From NCBI GenBank assembly GCA_964557575.1, contig CAZLBC010000137.1, positions 1 through 9,804 on the forward strand: a DNA stretch of 9,804 nucleotides. The letters run 5' to 3'. The notes beneath the pieces were generated by a model that was not told where the DNA came from, ran no database searches, and saw only the letters and a list, made by a program, of their open reading frames with translations. This stretch comes from CAZLBC01 sp964557575 (GTDB lineage: Bacteria > Planctomycetota > Phycisphaerae > SM23-33). Below are positions 5,616 to 9,804 of this stretch, one piece after another. The translations under genes were made by a program, and so were the position numbers. The stretch's first letter is position 1; each line of letters opens with the position of its first letter.

Positions 5616-6536
5616 ATGCACATGAACAGAAGAGCATTGCTCAGGAGTACGGTCGCGGGCGCCGGCGCCGTCGGCGCGCTGCAGCAGGGATTTACCCCGG
5701 CCCTGGCGAAACCGGCGGGCGGCGGATACGACCCCTGGGAACGCGTGCCCCTCGGAAAAACGGGGCTTACCGTCAGCCGGGTCGGCTTCGGCACCGGCAT
5801 GAAGGGCTGGATGCGCGAGAGCAACCAGACCCGCCTGGGCAGGAAGGTCTTCGAGCGGCTGCTGCGGGAATCCTACGAGCGGGGCCTGCGGCTCTTCGAC
5901 ATGGCCGATCTCTACGGCACCCACGAGTACCTGCCCCGGGCCATGAAGGGCGTACCCCGCGACCGGTATACCATACTCACGAAGATATGGTTCCGCCCGC
6001 GCGGCATACCCGAGAAGGAGCGTCCCGATGCCGACGTGGTGGTCAAGCGGTTCCTGAAGGAACTGCAGACCGACTACATCGACATCCTCCTGATCCACTG
6101 CCAGACCGACCCGGACTGGCCGGACAAAATGGAAAAACAGATGGAGATCTACTCCGCTCTCAAGAAACAGGGACTCATCAGGGCCTGCGGCGTCTCCTGC
6201 CATTCGCTGCCCGCCCTCAAGGCCGCCGCGCGGTCCTCCTGGGTCGACAGCATCAACACCCGCATCAACGCCTGCGGGGTCAAGATGGACGATACGCCCG
6301 GCAAGGTCGTCCCGGTGCTGCAGGAGGCCCGGCGCAACGGCAAGGGCGTGATCGGCATGAAGCTCGTCGGCGAGGGACAGTTCCGCGACGACCCGGAGAA
6401 GCGCGACGCCTCGATCAAAACGGCCCTGCTGGATGCCGACGTCTCGGCGATGGTCGTGGGCTTCGAGAAGTCCGCGGAAATCGACGATTTCGCCGAGCGG
6501 GTGCGCGCAGTCCCCCGCGCCGCCGAAAAGGGCTGA
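5616..6536 (+). CDS. Tat-exported aldo/keto reductase
   Basis: This 306-residue protein is an aldo/keto reductase, a family that usually reduces carbonyls with NADPH; the substrate here is unknown. The N-terminus MNRRALLRSTVAGAGAVGAL is a twin-arginine signal (Arg5-Arg6, then a hydrophobic Ala/Gly stretch, with likely cleavage near ALA at 29-31), so the folded enzyme with its cofactor is probably exported to the periplasm. The barrel begins at VPLGKTGLTVSRVGFGTG. The catalytic tetrad is complete: Asp95 and Tyr100 in FDMADLYG, Lys123 in ILTKIW, and His161 in LLIHCQ. No C-terminal ferredoxin-like Cys cluster is present, unlike some related proteins. The start is ATG 5616, with GGAGAG (5604-5609) 6 bases upstream; Met at 5622 is an alternative. 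The gap from uppS is 105 bases and holds an AT-rich stretch (about 5566-5592) that may carry a promoter, though I find no clear -35. Confidence 0.92.
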   Translation: MHMNRRALLRSTVAGAGAVGALQQGFTPALAKPAGGGYDPWERVPLGKTGLTVSRVGFGTGMKGWMRESNQTRLGRKVFERLLRESYERGLRLFDMADLYGTHEYLPRAMKGVPRDRYTILTKIWFRPRGIPEKERPDADVVVKRFLKELQTDYIDILLIHCQTDPDWPDKMEKQMEIYSALKKQGLIRACGVSCHSLPALKAAARSSWVDSINTRINACGVKMDDTPGKVVPVLQEARRNGKGVIGMKLVGEGQFRDDPEKRDASIKTALLDADVSAMVVGFEKSAEIDDFAERVRAVPRAAEKG

Positions 6537-6608
6537 TCTTTAAAACACCGTTTTGCCGGGGTTTGAGGTGGGGTTTTTTTGAACTCCGAGGACTCCGCGG
6601 GGATAATT

Positions 6609-6618
6609 TGTACGTACA
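6609..6618. repeat. Short palindrome upstream of the HzsA-like gene promoter
   Basis: TGTACGTACA is a perfect 10-bp palindrome ending 6 bases before the -35 box of the next gene. Its position would suit a regulator site, but a 10-bp palindrome can easily be chance. Confidence 0.3.
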
Positions 6619-6624
6619 TATCTC

Positions 6625-6653
6625 TTGTGAAATAACCGATTTCACACTATGAT
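6625..6653 (+). promoter_or_regulatory. Promoter of the HzsA-like gene
   Basis: TTGTGA (6625-6630), a 17-base spacer and TATGAT (6648-6653) make a good sigma-70-type promoter. It lies about 50 bases before the ATG at 6703, within the 166-base gap after the reductase gene, which shows that the large gene can be transcribed on its own. Confidence 0.7.
6626..6646. promoter_or_regulatory. 21-bp operator-like inverted repeat within the promoter spacer
   Basis: TGTGAAAT (6626-6633) and ATTTCACA (6639-6646) are exact inverted repeats with a 5-base spacer (AACCG). The dyad fills the space between -35 and -10. A dimeric repressor bound here would block RNA polymerase. It resembles CRP half-sites (TGTGA/TCACA), but the spacing is wrong for CRP. 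Confidence 0.55.
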
Positions 6654-6702
6654 TGTGCATATTATTGAATGCCCACCCCCATAAAGAGGAGCTGCGGACA
6701 AC

Positions 6703-9700
6703 ATGCACAGGTACCTCCTTCCCGCAATCGTTCTCGCCGCCTTGTTCGCATCCACCGTTCCCGCCGCGGACGAAAAAAACAACACCGTCTACCTCGATGA
6801 ACTGAACGTCGCGCTCTCGACCTGCGGCTGGCAGTCGACGCGAAAAAACAGGTCGGTCGGCGGCAACCGGCTGACGCTGGGGGGGAAGGAATACGCGCGG
6901 GGCATCGGCACCCACGCCCCCGGCGAATTCAGAGTGAAACTCGACGGCACGGCGGTCCGTTTGACCGCGCTGGCGGGCATCGACGCCGAGAGCGGCAACC
7001 GGGGCAGCGCGGAGTTTATCGTCAGGGCGGGAAAGAAGGTCCTCTGGAAGAGCGGCGTCATGCGGGGCGGACAGAAACCCAGGCGGGTTGACGTCGACCT
7101 CGCCGGCGTCACGGACCTCACGCTGGTCGTGACCGTCGGCGGCGACAACTACGCCCACGACCACACCGACTGGGTCGACGCGAAGATCGAGTACGCGGGC
7201 AAGAAACCCCGGGCCATGAAGGCATCAGGCGCTCTCGACGACTTCCCGGACCTCGCGGGCGTCGCGGCCCTGGAGACCGGCCCCGAGATGGTCCGGAAGG
7301 ACTGTGACAAGCAGTACGAGGCGACCGCGCGGCTCAACCCGGGCAGCTACCGCTTTCCGCCCGAACAGGTCCTCAACAGGCACGCGATGGTCCTGAAGGA
7401 AGACAGCGGCCCGCTCGCCGTCGGCATCCGCCGCTGCGAGGCCCTCATCGAAAAACTCGCGAATGCAAAGGATGCCCCCGACCTCGGCGCCGTCCAGAAG
7501 AAGCTTGCCGAAATCACGGCGGCGGACCCGGCGTCGGACGAGGAGAAACGATCGCTCTACCGCAAACTGAGGACAATCACGCGGCGGGCGGTGTTCGCCA
7601 ACCCCCTGCTGGACTTCGACGACATCCTCTTCATCGCGCGGGGCGTCCTCAACGATCACCAGCGGCGCAAGAGCGAGTACGACGGCGACCACTTCTGCGA
7701 CCAGTACTACGGCCATAACGGCCGGACCGGCGGCGGGCTGTTTATCCTGAAGGACTTCAAGTCAGCAACGCCCGGCATCGTCAACGTGACAAAGGGGCTG
7801 ACGGTCCCGTCGGGCACGAACGCGGGAAAACCGCTGGACGAGGGCACCTTCGCAGCACCCGATCTTTCCTGGGACGGCAAGACGATCGTCTTCGCCTGGT
7901 CCGGCGGCGGCCGGAAAAAGTGGCAGCCGGAAAACCGGTTCAATCTCTTCACGGTGAACGTGGACGGCACGCGGCTGACCCGCCTGACCGACGGCGACGA
8001 CGACGACCTCGATCCCTGCTGGATGCCGGGCGGCCGGATCGTCTTCATGACCACCCGGCGATGCGGGTACGGGCGCTGCCACGGGCGCCCCGTCCCGTCG
8101 TTCACGATGTTCTCGATCAAGCCGGACGGCAGCGACATGATCACGATCGACTACCACGAGACCAACGAGTTCCACCCCAGCGTCGACAACCGCGGCAGGC
8201 TCGTCTACACGCGCTGGGATTACGTCGACCGCGACCACAGCGCCGCCCACCACATGTGGCACTGCTATCCCGACGGGCGGGACCCCCGCTCCTACCACGC
8301 CAACTACGCCCTCCCGCTCTCCACCGTGAAGAAGCAAAACTACCCCCGCGGGCTGCACCTCCGCCCGTGGGCGGAGTTCAACTGCCGCGCGGTGCCCGGC
8401 ATCCAGAACAGGTTCACCGCCACCGCCGGTCCCCACCACGGCCAGGCCTTCGGCTCGCTGGTGCTGATCGACATCGGCATCCCGGACGACAACAGGATGT
8501 CGCAGGTAAAACGAATCACGCCCGCGGTGCGGTTCCCGGAAGCGGAGACCGGCACCCGGCACTGGAAGGACATGGCATACGGCACCGCCTGGCCCTTCAG
8601 CGAGGATTTTTACCTCTGCAACTACAAAGACGGCATCTGCGTCCTCGACGCGATGGGAAACCGCGAGCTGCTCTGCCGGTCGCTGATCGGCCTGCGGCTG
8701 CTGGATCCCATCCCCCTCAGGGCCCGGCCGAAGCCCCCGATCATCCCCACCGCCACGTTCCAGGGCGAGCGGCTCGCGCTGGAGCACCCCCCCGCCACCA
8801 TCTGCGTGATGAACGTCTACATCACCGATGAATACGGCAAACTCCCTGAGAAAGCGAAGATCAAGCAACTGCGCGTCGTCCAGGTGCTCCCCAAGGCGAC
8901 GCCCCGGGCCAACAACCCGCGAATCGGCTTCGGCAACCAGAGCCTCGCCCGGATCCCCCTCGGCGCGGTGCCGGTGGAGGAGGACGGAAGCGTCTACTTC
9001 ACGGCCCCGGTCGGCAGGGCGATCTACTTTCAGCTCCTCGACGAGCGGGGCATGGCCGTCCAGTCGATGCGGTCGGTGACCTACGTGCACCCGGGCGAAC
9101 AGATGTCGTGCACCGGCTGCCACGAGGACAAGTGGGTCTCCCCGAAGGTGACGGCGACGCCGCTGGCACTCCGCCGACCCCCGTCGGCACTGCAGCCGGA
9201 GGTGCCGAACCACGTGATGTTCAACTTCCACAAGAACGTCAAGCCGATCCTGGACGAAAAGTGCGCGTCCTGTCACAAGACCATGAAGAACGCCGGACCG
9301 ACGGACATGGCGTACAAGAAACTCCGGAAGTATCTCTTCTACTTCGGCCACGGGTACCGCAACTACCTGCACGGCGGATCGCGGGTCAAGCCGGGGGAGT
9401 TCGGCGCCCGCTTCTCGGGAATGGGCAGGGCCCTCCTCAGCGACAGCCACCGGAAACGGATGCGGGACGGAAAGTTCACCCGGCAGAACCGCCGGACCAT
9501 CGCGCTGTGGCTGGACCTGAATTCCAACGAGCTGTCGGCCTACTTCGCGGTGGCCGCTCAGAAAAAAGGGGAGGTCGTCTGGCCGAAGCACGACGTCGAC
9601 CCGGACAACTACACCGGGGTCGAGCGAGTCGGCAAAAAACCCCCCGCCGCGGTAACGCGGAAGCAGAACCCGCTGAACACGTCGGCCGTCGGCGAGAAAG

Positions 9701-9768
9701 AGACACGTTTTTCGCAGATCAAGGAAGTCGAAGCAGGCGATTTTATACAAATCGCCGATGGAGACTGA
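6703..9768 (+). CDS. Secreted HzsA-like di-haem protein with N-terminal NPCBM domain
   Basis: This 1021-residue exported protein is related to the alpha subunit of hydrazine synthase. A Sec signal (1-21, cleavage near VPA|AD) is followed by an NPCBM-like beta-sandwich (about 28-165; GKEYARGIGTHAPGEF is typical) and a helical stretch to about 300. Next come PD40-type beta-propeller repeats (about 380-560, for example FAAPDLSWDGKTIVFAW and LFTVNVDGTRLTRLTDGDD). An HzsA-middle-type domain follows (about 715-810: KQLRVVQVLP, then VPVEEDGSVYF, ending in the haem site CTGCH at 803-807). A C-terminal cytochrome c-like domain starts at HKNVKPILDEKCASCHK, with haem site CASCH at 854-858. The order matches HzsA, which has a propeller, a middle domain with haem and a C-terminal haem domain; the NPCBM domain is extra. 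The start is ATG 6703, with AGAGGAG 11 bases upstream. Hydrazine synthesis itself is not implied: no HzsB/HzsC gene is in view. Relatives of unknown function exist in non-anammox bacteria. Confidence 0.9.
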   Translation: MHRYLLPAIVLAALFASTVPAADEKNNTVYLDELNVALSTCGWQSTRKNRSVGGNRLTLGGKEYARGIGTHAPGEFRVKLDGTAVRLTALAGIDAESGNRGSAEFIVRAGKKVLWKSGVMRGGQKPRRVDVDLAGVTDLTLVVTVGGDNYAHDHTDWVDAKIEYAGKKPRAMKASGALDDFPDLAGVAALETGPEMVRKDCDKQYEATARLNPGSYRFPPEQVLNRHAMVLKEDSGPLAVGIRRCEALIEKLANAKDAPDLGAVQKKLAEITAADPASDEEKRSLYRKLRTITRRAVFANPLLDFDDILFIARGVLNDHQRRKSEYDGDHFCDQYYGHNGRTGGGLFILKDFKSATPGIVNVTKGLTVPSGTNAGKPLDEGTFAAPDLSWDGKTIVFAWSGGGRKKWQPENRFNLFTVNVDGTRLTRLTDGDDDDLDPCWMPGGRIVFMTTRRCGYGRCHGRPVPSFTMFSIKPDGSDMITIDYHETNEFHPSVDNRGRLVYTRWDYVDRDHSAAHHMWHCYPDGRDPRSYHANYALPLSTVKKQNYPRGLHLRPWAEFNCRAVPGIQNRFTATAGPHHGQAFGSLVLIDIGIPDDNRMSQVKRITPAVRFPEAETGTRHWKDMAYGTAWPFSEDFYLCNYKDGICVLDAMGNRELLCRSLIGLRLLDPIPLRARPKPPIIPTATFQGERLALEHPPATICVMNVYITDEYGKLPEKAKIKQLRVVQVLPKATPRANNPRIGFGNQSLARIPLGAVPVEEDGSVYFTAPVGRAIYFQLLDERGMAVQSMRSVTYVHPGEQMSCTGCHEDKWVSPKVTATPLALRRPPSALQPEVPNHVMFNFHKNVKPILDEKCASCHKTMKNAGPTDMAYKKLRKYLFYFGHGYRNYLHGGSRVKPGEFGARFSGMGRALLSDSHRKRMRDGKFTRQNRRTIALWLDLNSNELSAYFAVAAQKKGEVVWPKHDVDPDNYTGVERVGKKPPAAVTRKQNPLNTSAVGEKETRFSQIKEVEAGDFIQIADGD

Positions 9769-9770
9769 CG

Positions 9771-9804
9771 ATGAGGTGCGGAAAAATGTCCTTTCGCAGG
9801 CAGG
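9771..9804 (+). CDS. Start of a downstream gene (3' partial, unidentified)
   Basis: An ATG two bases after the preceding stop, with GGAG about 7 bases ahead, opens a frame reading MRCGKMSFRRQ to the window end. The spacing suggests co-transcription with the HzsA-like gene. Eleven residues are too few to identify it; a basic start with two arginines could be the beginning of an export or prepilin leader, which is a guess. Confidence 0.45.
   Translation, partial: MRCGKMSFRRQ

Noticed and set aside
6542..6581. Intrinsic terminator after the aldo/keto reductase
   Set aside because: There is a T-run at about 6575-6581, but only a weak 5-bp AAAAC/GTTTT stem lies upstream, too far away and too unstable to support a call.
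6626..6646. CRP/FNR binding site
   Set aside because: The half-sites TGTGA and TCACA are present, but the 11-base gap differs from the 6 bases of a CRP site, so only an unknown regulator can be proposed.
7762..9750. Very long open frame (662 codons) on the minus strand inside the HzsA-like gene
   Set aside because: It is the mirror of a GC-rich, codon-biased real gene. The translation is low-complexity (runs of Val, Arg, Gly, Asp) with no domain, and the plus-strand gene has a signal peptide, haem motifs and a ribosome site.
1..9804. CRISPR arrays, insertion sequences or replication origins
   Set aside because: No regularly spaced repeats, transposase genes, paired terminal repeats or DnaA-box clusters were seen.

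Overview
The window is GC-rich bacterial DNA with Shine-Dalgarno-led genes. The secreted hydrazine-synthase-alpha-like haem protein with an N-terminal NPCBM domain, the Tat-exported aldo/keto reductase and the style of the small 88-residue protein together suggest a member of the Planctomycetes-Verrucomicrobia-Lentisphaerae-Kiritimatiella group. This placement is inferred from gene content; no marker in the window fixes the phylum.

Layout. Positions 2-700 (+) hold the 3' part of a CPBP-family membrane protease gene that begins upstream of the window. Positions 701-1956 form a lower-GC accessory patch. It contains two perfect palindromes, the 5' remnant of an AAA_14-type ATPase gene, and a toxin-first type II toxin-antitoxin pair (RelE/HigB-like toxin, Xre antitoxin) on the minus strand. 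The pair has its own promoter, and an operator-like dyad lies across the -10 box. The patch ends near a tRNA-Ala(GGC) gene (minus). Next on the minus strand are ispE and, one base upstream of its start, a small conserved-looking protein gene. A divergent promoter region (about 3322-3401) separates this minus-strand unit from purA and uppS (plus), which are 4 bases apart. Then come a Tat-exported aldo/keto reductase (5616-6536) and a 1021-residue secreted protein (6703-9768) with NPCBM, beta-propeller, HzsA-type middle and cytochrome c domains. The latter has a strong promoter whose spacer carries a 21-bp inverted repeat. A further gene appears to start at 9771 and runs off the window.

How the genes fit together. 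ispE (MEP pathway, isoprenoid precursor synthesis) and uppS (polyprenyl diphosphate synthesis for cell-wall lipid carrier) supply two steps of one metabolic route and lie either side of the shared promoter region; purA makes AMP from IMP. These are housekeeping genes. The last third of the window is different: two exported proteins, a putative oxidoreductase and a putative di-haem protein, that may act in the periplasm. The most interesting item is the HzsA-like protein. It keeps the layout of the hydrazine synthase alpha subunit (propeller, haem-binding middle domain, C-terminal haem domain) but carries an extra NPCBM domain, and no HzsB or HzsC gene is visible here, so its reaction is unknown.
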